Assembly (NCBI GenBank): GCA_020427395.1
Contig: JAGQON010000014.1
Location: 1-64,000 of the forward strand
DNA length: 64,000 bases
Origin: Phycisphaerales bacterium
GTDB taxonomy: Bacteria; Planctomycetota; Phycisphaerae; Phycisphaerales; UBA1924
Direction: 5' to 3'
The translations under genes and the position numbers were made by a program. This document shows, one piece after another, positions 52,402 to 60,914 of this stretch. Numbering within the stretch: position 1 is the stretch's first letter; every line of letters starts with the position of its first letter. Under the pieces are notes generated by a model. That model saw only the letters and a program-made list of their open reading frames with translations. It made no database searches and was not told the DNA's origin.

Positions 52402-53082
52402 ATGGATAAGAACGAACAAAGCCAACACCCCGTCGATGCCTCAGATAGAAACGGCATCACCACCCCGAACGATTCGTCCGGGGGTCCAAAGCCAATATCG
52501 GCTTCGGATTTCGATGGGCAGGACAAGGTGGACTACGAGTTGATGCAGCAAATCGCACTCAACAACGAGACCGCTGTCAGCGAGCTCTACGACCGATTCG
52601 GGTCGCTGGTGTTTCGTATGGCTTATCAGTCGATGCCCACGCGGGCAGAGGCGGAAGACGCTGTTCAGGAGATCTTTGTCCGCCTGTGGCGCACCGCCGA
52701 CCGCTACGACCCCCGCAAGGCCGCTCTGGTCACATGGGTCATGCTGCTCACCCGTCGCCACCTTGTGGACAAGCTGCGTCGCAAGCGGGCCCGCATCAAG
52801 ACCGCGGTCCTCGACGACGCCTTAGCCTCAGGCGTTGGTGCATGGGTCGAAACCAACGCTGGCGAGCGAATGATCAATGACGAGCACTTCGCCACATTGG
52901 TCAAAAAAATAGAAACGCTGCCCGAGCTGCAGCAGACCGTCGTGATGCGTGCTTATCTGGGCGGGCAGACGCTCAGGCAGATCAGCGACGAGCTCGATAC
53001 ACCCCTGGGGACGATTAAATCAGCGCTCTCTCGGGCGCTGGTCCGGCTTCGAGAGCGAACCGGGGAGGAAAAGAAGTCATGA
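52402..53082 (+). CDS. ECF-family RNA polymerase sigma factor
   Basis: The 226-residue protein has an N-terminal Ser/Asn-rich stretch of about 45 residues. Sigma region 2 follows (ALYDRF-like SELYDRFGSLVFRMAYQSM, AEDAVQEIFVRLWRTADRYD, LVTWVMLLTRRHLVDKLRRK), then region 4 (TLPELQQTVVMRAYLGGQTL, LGTIKSALSRALVRLRERTG). Its pairing with an RskA-like anti-sigma factor suggests a SigK-type role. GGTGG precedes ATG 52402. The target promoters are unknown. The stop overlaps the anti-sigma start by ATGA. Confidence 0.93.
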   Translation: MDKNEQSQHPVDASDRNGITTPNDSSGGPKPISASDFDGQDKVDYELMQQIALNNETAVSELYDRFGSLVFRMAYQSMPTRAEAEDAVQEIFVRLWRTADRYDPRKAALVTWVMLLTRRHLVDKLRRKRARIKTAVLDDALASGVGAWVETNAGERMINDEHFATLVKKIETLPELQQTVVMRAYLGGQTLRQISDELDTPLGTIKSALSRALVRLRERTGEEKKS

Positions 53083-53936
53083 ATACCCACGAACTGATCG
53101 AATCAACCATGCTGCACGCACTCGGGCTGTTGGAAGACAGCGAACGAGAAGCGTACGAGGCCGCCTTCAATACTGCCCCCGTCAGCGTACAGCAACGCGT
53201 ACGACAGGAAGCACGACGCATGGCCGACCTGGGCGATCTGATGCCCGAGGTGGAGCCCTCTGCCGACATGCGTCAGATGGTTTTGGCCGCGGTCCGCGCC
53301 GCCATGCGTGAAGAGGAAAATGAATCCCGCATCGCCAAACTGGCTGCTGGAACCTCTCCCGTGATCGCCCGCATCGATCACAACACGCCCGCTCCCCGCG
53401 CGACCTCGCAACCCCGGCTCTCGACCAGCCCCCGCGTTCACCGCGTTTGGCGCGTCGCGGCCGTCGGTTTCGCCGCCGCCTCCATCGCCATGGGCGTGGT
53501 CATGGTCAACATCAACCAGACCCTGCAGCAGGCGAACAACCGCGCCCTCGTCGACACCCTCTATGACCAGATCGGTGCCCAGTACCTCGAATCGACCATC
53601 TTCGACGCCAACACCCAGCGTGTGGCACTGACCTCGACGGATACCCAGAGCAAGGCCGTCGCCGCGGTCTGGTACAACCCCGACTGGAACTCCGCCCGCC
53701 TGTTCGTCAAAAACTTGTCCAGCGACGAGAACAAGCCCTTGCGCTTGGTCATCCTCGACGAGGACGACAACATCGTGGAGGTCATCAAAACCTTCACCCC
53801 CACCGGCGAGCTTGAGGACTTCGATGTCAACATCAACCTGAGCACGCAGCGCCGCCTGGCGATCTACCCGGACGCCCAGAGCGAGATCGAGGCGGCCATC
53901 CGGCCCGTGCTCGTGAGCTCCGACAGCTCACTCTGA
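53079..53936 (+). CDS. RskA-like anti-sigma factor
   Basis: This 285-residue partner of the sigma factor has a cytoplasmic N-terminal anti-sigma region (LIESTMLHALGLLEDSERE), one membrane helix near residues 125-147 (VAAVGFAAASIAMGVVMVNI), and a periplasmic RskA-type C-terminal domain. That domain has VAAVWYNPDWNSARLFVKNL and NIVEVIKTFTPTGE. No HxxxCxxC zinc motif is seen. It would hold the sigma factor at the membrane until a signal triggers release. Its ATG overlaps the sigma stop codon, so the two are translationally coupled. Confidence 0.88.
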   Translation: MNTHELIESTMLHALGLLEDSEREAYEAAFNTAPVSVQQRVRQEARRMADLGDLMPEVEPSADMRQMVLAAVRAAMREEENESRIAKLAAGTSPVIARIDHNTPAPRATSQPRLSTSPRVHRVWRVAAVGFAAASIAMGVVMVNINQTLQQANNRALVDTLYDQIGAQYLESTIFDANTQRVALTSTDTQSKAVAAVWYNPDWNSARLFVKNLSSDENKPLRLVILDEDDNIVEVIKTFTPTGELEDFDVNINLSTQRRLAIYPDAQSEIEAAIRPVLVSSDSSL

Positions 53937-53961
53937 TCTCCCGCAACAACCAGCTATGAAA

Positions 53962-53994
53962 ACGCCCGGCCAACTCGGCCGGGCGTCTTTCTTT
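53962..53994 (+). terminator. Rho-independent terminator
   Basis: ACGCCCGGCC (53962-53971), loop AACTC, GGCCGGGCGT (53977-53986), then CTTTCTTT, just after the anti-sigma gene. Confidence 0.88.
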
Positions 53995-54025
53995 CATGTT
54001 CCTGCGGTTCGTACTCTGGTCCGAC

Positions 54026-56470
54026 TCAGCGGGGCATTTCCCACTGCTCGTCATCGAAGAGCACCTCAACACGCGAGTCCTTCTCGAAGCGGGCCTTGGC
54101 CGCCGCCAAGCGACGCCAGAGGATCCCGCCGATGATCAGCGCACCGATCATCGCGCCGCCGAAGATCATGCCAGCCATCTCCAGTCGCTTGGTGTCGAGC
54201 GGGGCGTTGGAGAGCGTGGCGCTCTGACTGACCGCGGTGATCGCCGAATCGCCGCGGCGAGCACGGGCGTTATTGGCAGCACTCGACAACGCAACCGAGA
54301 AGGTGTCCAGCACCCGCTGGGCACGCTCGGCGCCCATATCGCGGTACTCGAGCACGATCTCGCCGGGCATCGATGCGACGATATCGAGCGACTGATTCAT
54401 CTGCTGGCCCAGCTCACCCGGGGTCGCGAAATCGATGATGCCGCGACGCTTCATCCGCTCGGCCGCGACTTCCTGGAAGCGTGGCTCGCTGATCAGCCCG
54501 GTGATATAGCCCTCCCACTCGCTCAGCTCGGTCTCGCTGAGCTTGCCGTCAGGTGAGTTGGCGCTGAGGGTGACGCGTGAGCTGTACTCGCCCGGCGCAA
54601 CGCGCCCGGACACAAACCAGCTGCCGACGCCGATCATCAGCATGACCGCGATCATGCCGAACAACCCGACGAGCACGCCTGATCGGACTTCCTTATTCCG
54701 GACCTTCCGCTGGGCCGTGGCAATCGCTTCGTATGCCTCGGCCAGCTCGGCCCGCTTGGTGAGGACCTGCTCGCACTGCTCGTAGCGGGTCTGCAAGGCG
54801 TTGGTGGCGAGGCGGACCTTCTCCGCGTCGCCCTCGAGCACCCTGCGCATCCGCTGGAGGCGTTCGCGCCGGCGCTGGGTCCACTCGTCGCTGGGGGCCG
54901 CGCCGGTGCCCTTGGGCTTGGCACGCTCTGCCTCAAGGTCACTGTTGAGCTTCTCGACCGTGGCGATCAGGTCGCTGCACTGGGTCTCCAGTGATTCAAT
55001 CTTCGCCAGCGTCTGCTCGTCTGGCTCGCCCGACGACTCGCCCGACGCTTCCAGTTCGGCCTCGAGCGCAACGACGCGCTCGGCCAGCTGCTTGAGCTGC
55101 GATTCACGCTCGCCCAGCTTCGCCTGCAGTGCCTCGCCCTGCTGGCGGGCTTCCTCCAACTGCTTGGTGATCGCCTCGGTGGCCTCGGGGTCTCCCTCGG
55201 GTTTGGTATCCAGCTGCAACTGCAGCTCATCACGGGCCGACTGGGCCTGCTCGAGCTCTTGGCGCAGCGATGCGACCTGCTGCTCAAACTCTGCCGCCAG
55301 CTCGCGCTGCCTGGTGAGCTCCTCGTCCGCGTCTGCACCGATATCGGCCAGCTGCGCGTTGAGTTCTCGAATCTGACCCTGCGCGTTCTGCAGCTGTGAA
55401 CTCAGCGTGTCGATCTCGTTCTGGTTCTGGGCGCTGCGCTGCTCGGCCTCACCCTCGAACGACTCGATCCGCCCCATCGCCTCGCTCAGCTGCGACTCAA
55501 GCTCACTGACTCGCTGCTGGGCCTGGGCGTTGCCGCTCGACTGTTCATGCTGCAGCGACTCGAGCTGGGCTCGCAGCCCCTCGGCCACCTTCTGCTCGCG
55601 CTGCAGCTGCTGCTGCGCGTTGTTCAGGGCCTCGCGGACCTGGGCAAGCTCCTTCTCGAACTGCTCACGCGCCTCGCTGAGCTGGTGCTCAACACCACCC
55701 GCCTGCTCGGCGAGCTCTTCGAGCGCCTTGCTGCGCTCGAGCAGCTCGATCTCACGACCGCGTAGCTTCGAGGTGGCGCTCTTGAGATCCGCGCTGATCT
55801 TCCCGTGCTGCTCACGCAGCGATCCCAGCTCGCCCTGCAGCTGCTGATACTTCTCGTCCTGCGCGCGGAGCTGGTCGCGGGCGGCTTCGAGCTCTGCGGT
55901 TGCATGCTCGAGGGCGATGGCGGCCTCCTCCTCGCGCTCCAGCTTCTCCTGCACTTCTCGCTCAAGCGCATCCAGCTCACCCTTGCGCTGGGCGATACCG
56001 CCGAGCTGCTCGTCGAGCTGCGCAATCTTCCGCTTGATTTCCTGATCGCGAGATTCGAGCTCCGCCTCGTGCTGCTCGAGCGACTCGGCCTGGGCCGCCA
56101 GCTTCGATTCACGCTGCTCGAGCCCGCTGGCGCGCTGCACCAGGTTCAGCTCGCGGTTCTCGAACTCCTGGCGCATCTCTGCCAGCTCGACCTCGCGGTT
56201 AACCAGCTCCTGCTCACGAAGCTCCAGTTCCTTGTTCTGCTCCTGCAGGTAGATCTTCTGCTCATGGAGCGACACCATCGCCTGGCGGTGCTCTTCGTGC
56301 GCCTTGCGCAGGGCACCGAGCTGGCTCTCGACGCTCTCGATCACATCGAGCACATCCTCCTCGGGCTTGCGCATCTTCATTTCCGCACGCGGATCCGAGC
56401 TGGATGAAGGTTTGTGCTTGCCACGCATCGGGGGCGCCTCGCTGGATGTGTTTTCGCGATTGGGGTCCAT
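54026..56470 (-). CDS. Long coiled-coil protein fused to a Wzz-like membrane domain
   Basis: The 814-residue protein has an N-terminal disordered stretch and then about 480 residues of heptad-rich coiled coil (for example KIYLQEQNKELELREQEL and LQREQKVAEGLRAQLESLQ). A basic linker comes next, then TM1 near 599-621 (GVLVGLFGMIAVMLMIGVGS), a periplasmic segment of about 145 residues and TM2 near 766-789 (MIFGGAMIGALIIGGILWRR). The last part follows the two-helix Wzz/GumC chain-length-regulator layout, with SMPGEIVLEYRDMGAERAQR. The large cytoplasmic coiled coil is unusual for that family. GGGAGGAG precedes ATG 56470. Confidence 0.85.
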   Translation of the reverse strand: MDPNRENTSSEAPPMRGKHKPSSSSDPRAEMKMRKPEEDVLDVIESVESQLGALRKAHEEHRQAMVSLHEQKIYLQEQNKELELREQELVNREVELAEMRQEFENRELNLVQRASGLEQRESKLAAQAESLEQHEAELESRDQEIKRKIAQLDEQLGGIAQRKGELDALEREVQEKLEREEEAAIALEHATAELEAARDQLRAQDEKYQQLQGELGSLREQHGKISADLKSATSKLRGREIELLERSKALEELAEQAGGVEHQLSEAREQFEKELAQVREALNNAQQQLQREQKVAEGLRAQLESLQHEQSSGNAQAQQRVSELESQLSEAMGRIESFEGEAEQRSAQNQNEIDTLSSQLQNAQGQIRELNAQLADIGADADEELTRQRELAAEFEQQVASLRQELEQAQSARDELQLQLDTKPEGDPEATEAITKQLEEARQQGEALQAKLGERESQLKQLAERVVALEAELEASGESSGEPDEQTLAKIESLETQCSDLIATVEKLNSDLEAERAKPKGTGAAPSDEWTQRRRERLQRMRRVLEGDAEKVRLATNALQTRYEQCEQVLTKRAELAEAYEAIATAQRKVRNKEVRSGVLVGLFGMIAVMLMIGVGSWFVSGRVAPGEYSSRVTLSANSPDGKLSETELSEWEGYITGLISEPRFQEVAAERMKRRGIIDFATPGELGQQMNQSLDIVASMPGEIVLEYRDMGAERAQRVLDTFSVALSSAANNARARRGDSAITAVSQSATLSNAPLDTKRLEMAGMIFGGAMIGALIIGGILWRRLAAAKARFEKDSRVEVLFDDEQWEMPR

Positions 56471-56721
56471 GCACAACTCCTCCCGGCTTGAAGTCCGGCA
56501 CGCCCGCCCACCTCACTGAGGTTCGTCAATGGGAAGCAGACATATCGCATATCGGCTCAGCAAGGGCAGCATTCGAGATTCGCGCGTGATTTGCGCCCGC
56601 ATCACCCCGCCTGTACCAGCAGTGAGGGATGTGACGATCACCACCGTCCGGGAACTCGCCGCTCCCGGTTCTCGGCCCCATCACGCTCGGCATGATTCCC
56701 CGCCCCGACCTAGAGTCGCCC
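56471..56721. other. Divergent intergenic region, coiled-coil gene / epimerase
   Basis: About 250 bases without a gene. The odd palindrome ACCTCA-C-TGAGGT near 56510-56523 and the -10-like TAGAGT at 56711 are the only elements noted. Confidence 0.45.
56711..56716 (+). promoter_or_regulatory. Candidate -10 hexamer, leaderless type
   Basis: TAGAGT is 5 nt upstream of the ATG at 56722, with no Shine-Dalgarno. Confidence 0.3.
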
Positions 56722-57654
56722 ATGCCCCATCGGACCGACGACATCGTGCTCGAACTGCCCTCCATCCGCCTCACGATTTCGCCCAGCGTGGGCGCCTCGA
56801 TCGTCTCGCTGGAGCACCGCGACGCCCGTGGGCGCTGGGCCCACATCCTCCGTCAGATGCCCAAAGACAGCCTGGACGCCTCCGACGCGGGCTCGTTCCT
56901 CATGCTCCCCTGGACCAACCGCGTGAAGAACGCCCGGTTCCGCTTCGGGGGGGCAGAGCACACTCTGGTCGCCAACCACAGCGACGGCACCGCGATCCAC
57001 GGCATCGCCCGCGAGCAGGCGTGGTCCATCGTCGACCGATCCCCAATCACCGCCCGCCTCACCCTCAGGCACGAGCCCGACGGGACCTGCCCCTTCGCGT
57101 TCGGGGGCGTGGCCCGCTACGAGATCGCTCCGGAACGCGTGGAACTGGACCTGAGCGTGACGAATCTGGGAGCCGAGCCCATGCCCGCGGGCTGCGGGCA
57201 CCACCCCTACTTCCACCGCCACCTGAGCAGCGATGCCGACGACCTGCGGGTCAAGATGGGCGTATCGGGGCGGTACGAGACCACCGCATGCATCCCGAGC
57301 GGCAGTGTGATCGACGACGATGCCTGCGCCCTGCTGCGATCGGGGAAACCCATCGGGAACCCCGGACTCGACGATGTGTTCGCTGGCTTCGGTGGCCGCG
57401 TGGTCATGGACTGGCCCCAGTCGGGCGTTCGCCTGACGATGGACTGCAGCCCGGAGCTTGGGCACATGGTGGTCTACACACCACGCGATTCGGACGGCTC
57501 ACCCAGCGAGTTCGTCTGTATCGAGCCGGTGAGCATGGTCAACGACGGCTTCAACCTGCTCGAACAGGGCATGGATCAAACAGGCGTGCGTGTGCTCGGG
57601 CCCGGTGAGACCCTCCGCACACGCACGGTCTTTGAGTTCAGCTCGATCGGGTGA
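56722..57654 (+). CDS. Aldose 1-epimerase (GalM-like)
   Basis: The 310-residue cytoplasmic beta-sandwich enzyme interconverts alpha and beta anomers of aldoses. The catalytic histidines are in AIHGIAREQAW and GCGHHPYFH and the catalytic Glu in CIEPVSMVNDG, so the active site is intact. FLMLPWTNRVKNARFRFGG is also typical. An upstream in-frame ATG at 56692 is less likely. Sugar specificity is unknown; glucose or galactose is usual. Confidence 0.92.
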   Translation: MPHRTDDIVLELPSIRLTISPSVGASIVSLEHRDARGRWAHILRQMPKDSLDASDAGSFLMLPWTNRVKNARFRFGGAEHTLVANHSDGTAIHGIAREQAWSIVDRSPITARLTLRHEPDGTCPFAFGGVARYEIAPERVELDLSVTNLGAEPMPAGCGHHPYFHRHLSSDADDLRVKMGVSGRYETTACIPSGSVIDDDACALLRSGKPIGNPGLDDVFAGFGGRVVMDWPQSGVRLTMDCSPELGHMVVYTPRDSDGSPSEFVCIEPVSMVNDGFNLLEQGMDQTGVRVLGPGETLRTRTVFEFSSIG

Positions 57655-58113
57655 TCAGTCGCCCACGATGAAGTAGGTGCGGTTGCCCTGGCGTCGGAGC
57701 GAGCCGGTCTTGAGGTTACCATCGTCCATGTATTCGTCGAGCGCGATGGCGGTCGCCTGCGAGTGGTTGCTCGCGTTCTCTGAGCGGATCGAGATCTGCA
57801 CGGGCGACCAGTTCGGCGGGCCCTCGTAGTCATACACGCCGCCGATGGGTGCGGGCTTGGAAAAGGGGTTCTCGGCCTTGAAGAAGGGGTCGAGCACGGT
57901 CACGACCTGGCGGCGGTTCACATCGCGGGGGTAGGAGCCGTACTTGGCGTGGTACATGCTCACGGCGTTGACGATCGCACGCAGATCCTCAGAAGTCGCG
58001 GTCAGGCGGGTCTCCTCACTGGCATCGATGAACTTGGGCACCGCCACGGCGGCCATGATGCCGAGCACGATCACGACAATGAGGACTTCAATAAGTGTAA
58101 ACGCGCTGCGCAT
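57655..58113 (-). CDS. Type II secretion/pilus pseudopilin (GspG/H-like)
   Basis: The 152-residue prepilin starts MRSAFTLIEVLIVVIVLGIM, a very short leader with the FTLIE methylation site (residue before Phe is Ala rather than Gly) and a hydrophobic helix. The body has TSEDLRAIVNAVSMYHAKYG and SYPRDVNR, as in GspG-type major pseudopilins. It should be processed by a prepilin peptidase and join a secretion pilus. No gsp operon is beside it. ATG 58113 is preceded by GGGAGA. Confidence 0.88.
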   Translation of the reverse strand: MRSAFTLIEVLIVVIVLGIMAAVAVPKFIDASEETRLTATSEDLRAIVNAVSMYHAKYGSYPRDVNRRQVVTVLDPFFKAENPFSKPAPIGGVYDYEGPPNWSPVQISIRSENASNHSQATAIALDEYMDDGNLKTGSLRRQGNRTYFIVGD

Positions 58114-58219
58114 GTGCAATGTCTCCCTGAGATAGTCCAAAGCAACGTTCGACCGCTTGGGTGATCTTCCTGAGTCCAACCCGCCCTGCTTTCAGGTGGT
58201 GTGCCCGCACAGAGCGTCA

Positions 58220-58225
58220 TACCAT
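58220..58225 (+). promoter_or_regulatory. Candidate -10 hexamer, leaderless type
   Basis: TACCAT lies 5 nt before the ATG at 58231 and no Shine-Dalgarno is present. Confidence 0.4.
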
Positions 58226-58230
58226 TGCAC

Positions 58231-58656
58231 ATGGCCACCTTCCTGCTCAAAACCGAACCCGATAACTACAGCTTCGATGATCTGCTCCGCGACAAACGCA
58301 CCCATTGGAATGGCGTCCGCAATCCCACCGCACTGATGAATATGCGCATGGTGAAGAAGGGCGACGAGGCCTACATCTACCACACCGGCAAGGAGCGACG
58401 CATCGCTGGCCTGGCCAAGGTCGTCAGCGATGTCTACGAAGACCCCGAGAACCCGGGCCTGACCGGCAAGGGCGACCTCAAGGGTCCGCTATTCGATATC
58501 GCTCCGATCGCGGCGGTCAAAGCAGACATGACGCTCGCCGACTTCAAAGGCGACGAACGGTTCAAGGACTTTGATCTTGTGAAGATGTCGCGCCTCAGCG
58601 CCATGCCCGTGCCGCCCAAACTCGACAAGCTCATCCGCAAGCACACCGGGCTCTAA
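58231..58656 (+). CDS. EVE domain-containing protein
   Basis: The 141-residue protein is a single EVE domain of the PUA-like superfamily. It has WLLKTEP-type start (MATFLLKTEPDNYSFDDLLR), THWNGVRNPTA, the KKGDEAYIYHTGKERRIAGL block and the final LSAMPVPPKLDKLI. Relatives (including thymocyte nuclear protein 1) bind modified bases such as 5-methyl- or 5-hydroxymethylcytosine. The exact ligand is unknown. ATG 58231 is chosen as the conserved start. The last 4 nt overlap the convergent HD-GYP gene. Confidence 0.92.
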   Translation: MATFLLKTEPDNYSFDDLLRDKRTHWNGVRNPTALMNMRMVKKGDEAYIYHTGKERRIAGLAKVVSDVYEDPENPGLTGKGDLKGPLFDIAPIAAVKADMTLADFKGDERFKDFDLVKMSRLSAMPVPPKLDKLIRKHTGL

Positions 58657-59330
58657 TCGCCACGCGTGACGCGCCGCTTGATCGCGTCGAACTCCTCGCG
58701 ACGCGCGGCCGCGAACGCCGGGACCGGGACCTCGTCATTGAAATAGTGCAGGATGTAGTCGAGCCGACCGGTGTGAAACAGATCCGTGAACGCCTCGACA
58801 CCCTCGCTCCAGTAGCGTGTGCCCATGCCCGCCTGCAGCTCCAGCAGTGCGCGCTCCGCGGCTCTGTCTCCCAGCTCGCTTCGATACGGTCGCACACTTG
58901 TCATGGCATCGAACGCATCGATCACCGCAAACACACGCGCCCCGATCGGGATCTCCTCGCCCTTGGCCTGGAACGGATAGCCCAGCCCGTCCCATCGCTC
59001 GTGGTGGTACCGCACGAGGTTGAGAATCGGCTCCTCGCTCACCCCCATCTTGAGCATCCGCGCGTAGCCCGCGACAGGGTGAAGCTTGATGATTTCGTAC
59101 TCCTCATCGCTGAGCTTGCCCGGCTTCTGCAGGATCGCATCGGGGATCACGACCTTGCCGATGTCATGCAGGGCCGCCGCCTGGGTCACCAGATCAATCA
59201 CCCCGTGCTCAACCCCAAACTCCTCAAGCATCGCCCTTGTGTAGAGCACCACCCGCCAAGTGTGGGCGGCGGTCGAGAGATCCTTGCGTTCGATCTCCTG
59301 CACGAGTTGTTGGACCTGCTCGGGTGACAT
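58653..59330 (-). CDS. HD-GYP domain phosphodiesterase
   Basis: The 225-residue protein is mostly one HD-GYP domain. It has HTWRVVLYTRAMLEEFG, the metal motif ALHDIGKVVIPD, ILQKPGKLSDEEYEIIKLHP, and the signature HHERWDGLGYP with PIGARVFAVIDAFDAMTS. HD-GYP enzymes hydrolyse cyclic di-GMP to GMP; key metal residues are present. There is no sensor or receiver domain, so the protein is probably constitutive or recruited by partners. It lies in a cluster that ends with a GGDEF-EAL gene at 62218. Confidence 0.92.
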   Translation of the reverse strand: MSPEQVQQLVQEIERKDLSTAAHTWRVVLYTRAMLEEFGVEHGVIDLVTQAAALHDIGKVVIPDAILQKPGKLSDEEYEIIKLHPVAGYARMLKMGVSEEPILNLVRYHHERWDGLGYPFQAKGEEIPIGARVFAVIDAFDAMTSVRPYRSELGDRAAERALLELQAGMGTRYWSEGVEAFTDLFHTGRLDYILHYFNDEVPVPAFAAARREEFDAIKRRVTRGD

Positions 59331-59485
59331 AAGGCCTGCTATTCAATGGACAAGCAGTGCCCGGGAGTGATTGATTCCAAAAAATCTCGATCCACCGTTT
59401 GGTGGTTCCTATCCCGACTGGCCCGGAGATTGCATACTTCCCCTCCAAGTTCAATCAAAGCACCCACTTCTCGAGGGGAATTACC

Positions 59486-60796
59486 ATGACCAAGAATACA
59501 CAATCACTTGCCCTGCTCACCACGCTCATCGCCGGGACCGCGCTCGCGGGCGACTGCGACTGGATGCCCCTGGGGACCGGCGCGGGCCCCGCCGCCTACG
59601 CAACCGCGGTTCTGAGCGACGGAAGACCGGTTTTCGGCGGCTCGATCAACGGTGCCAGCGGTGCCTTCGTTGATCACATCGTGATCTGGGACGGCATGGG
59701 CTGGGTCGAGCCCGGCGGCGGGGTCGACGGATTTGTGCGCACAATATTGGCCCTCCCAGAAGGCGGGATGATCGCTGGTGGCCAGTTCCATCAGGCCGGG
59801 CAGGTCAGCGCGGGGCTCATCGCCAAGTGGGACGGCACCGAATGGTCGCCCCTGGGGCTCGGGCTCGATGCCGGCTCATGCCGGGCGCTGCTCCGGACCA
59901 ACGACGGCGAGATCATCGCCGCGGGCTCATTCCTTCAGGCCGACAATCAGCCCGCATGGGGCATCGCCAAATGGGATGGCAAGCAGTGGACCAAACTCGG
60001 GAACAACACCGACGGCGGCGGCTTCTCCGGCTACTTCACTCCTGAGCCCTCCCCCACCATCGCCTACGACCTGGAAGAAATGCCCAACGGCGACATTATT
60101 GCCTGCGGCAACTTCACGCAAGTCGATGGCTTGTCGATCCGTGGCATCGCCCGCTGGGACGGCAACCAGTGGCACCCGCTCGGTACTGGACTCAGTAATG
60201 TGCCCCGAGCCATGACCCTGCTGCCCAACGGCGATCTCATGGTCGCGGGCGTCTTTGGGCAGGCCGGTGGCGTGAACTGCAACGGCATCGCGATCTGGAA
60301 CGGCTCAAACTGGTCCGCTGTTGGCGATGGGTTCAACGGCATTAACCAGCGCTCGCCATGGGATCTGGAGACGACCGCCCAGGGCAAGGTCATCATGTCC
60401 GGCGCCTTCGATCAGGTCGATTCGGTCCTCGCGAACAACATCGCGATGTACGATCCAGCAACCGACAGCTGGTCACCGCTGGGCACAGGGATGGCGCTAC
60501 GCATCCAGACGAGTGTGTGGGATGTTGCCGTCGATCCCAGCGGCGTCATTTACGCAGGCGGGCAGTTCATCAGCGCGGGCGGCAACAGCGACGCCTGGAA
60601 TGTCGCCATGTTCGACTGCAACATCACCTGTCCCGCCGACCTGACCGGTGACGGGCAGCTCGATTTCTTCGATGTCAGCGCGTTCCTGAATGCATTCACG
60701 AACAACCAGCCCTCGGCGGACTTCACGGGCGACGGGGTCTGGGATTTCTTTGATGTGAGCGCCTTCCTCAACGCCTTCAACCAGGGCTGCCCCTGA
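59486..60796 (+). CDS. Secreted repeat protein with dockerin-like tail
   Basis: This 436-residue exported protein has a signal peptide (TQSLALLTTLIAGTALA). It has repeats of about 45-50 residues with 'W(D/N)GxxWxxLGxG' motifs, for example AKWDGTEWSPLGLG, AKWDGKQWTKLGN and ARWDGNQWHPLGTG, likely folding as a beta-propeller. The last 55 residues hold the paired dockerin-like motif (CPADLTGDGQLDFFDVSAFL, then DFTGDGVWDFFDVSAFLNAF) ending in NQGCP. GAGGGGAA precedes the ATG. Function unknown; extracellular role expected. Confidence 0.88.
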   Translation: MTKNTQSLALLTTLIAGTALAGDCDWMPLGTGAGPAAYATAVLSDGRPVFGGSINGASGAFVDHIVIWDGMGWVEPGGGVDGFVRTILALPEGGMIAGGQFHQAGQVSAGLIAKWDGTEWSPLGLGLDAGSCRALLRTNDGEIIAAGSFLQADNQPAWGIAKWDGKQWTKLGNNTDGGGFSGYFTPEPSPTIAYDLEEMPNGDIIACGNFTQVDGLSIRGIARWDGNQWHPLGTGLSNVPRAMTLLPNGDLMVAGVFGQAGGVNCNGIAIWNGSNWSAVGDGFNGINQRSPWDLETTAQGKVIMSGAFDQVDSVLANNIAMYDPATDSWSPLGTGMALRIQTSVWDVAVDPSGVIYAGGQFISAGGNSDAWNVAMFDCNITCPADLTGDGQLDFFDVSAFLNAFTNNQPSADFTGDGVWDFFDVSAFLNAFNQGCP

Positions 60797-60914
60797 GTTT
60801 CCGGTTCCGCTGATATTTTTCAGAATCAAATGAAATTTTGAACAGATTTTCGGGAAGGAACTGCTCCCCAGCGCATCCGCATTGGGTATCTTGCACCCTG
60901 AACGGAGATCCCAC

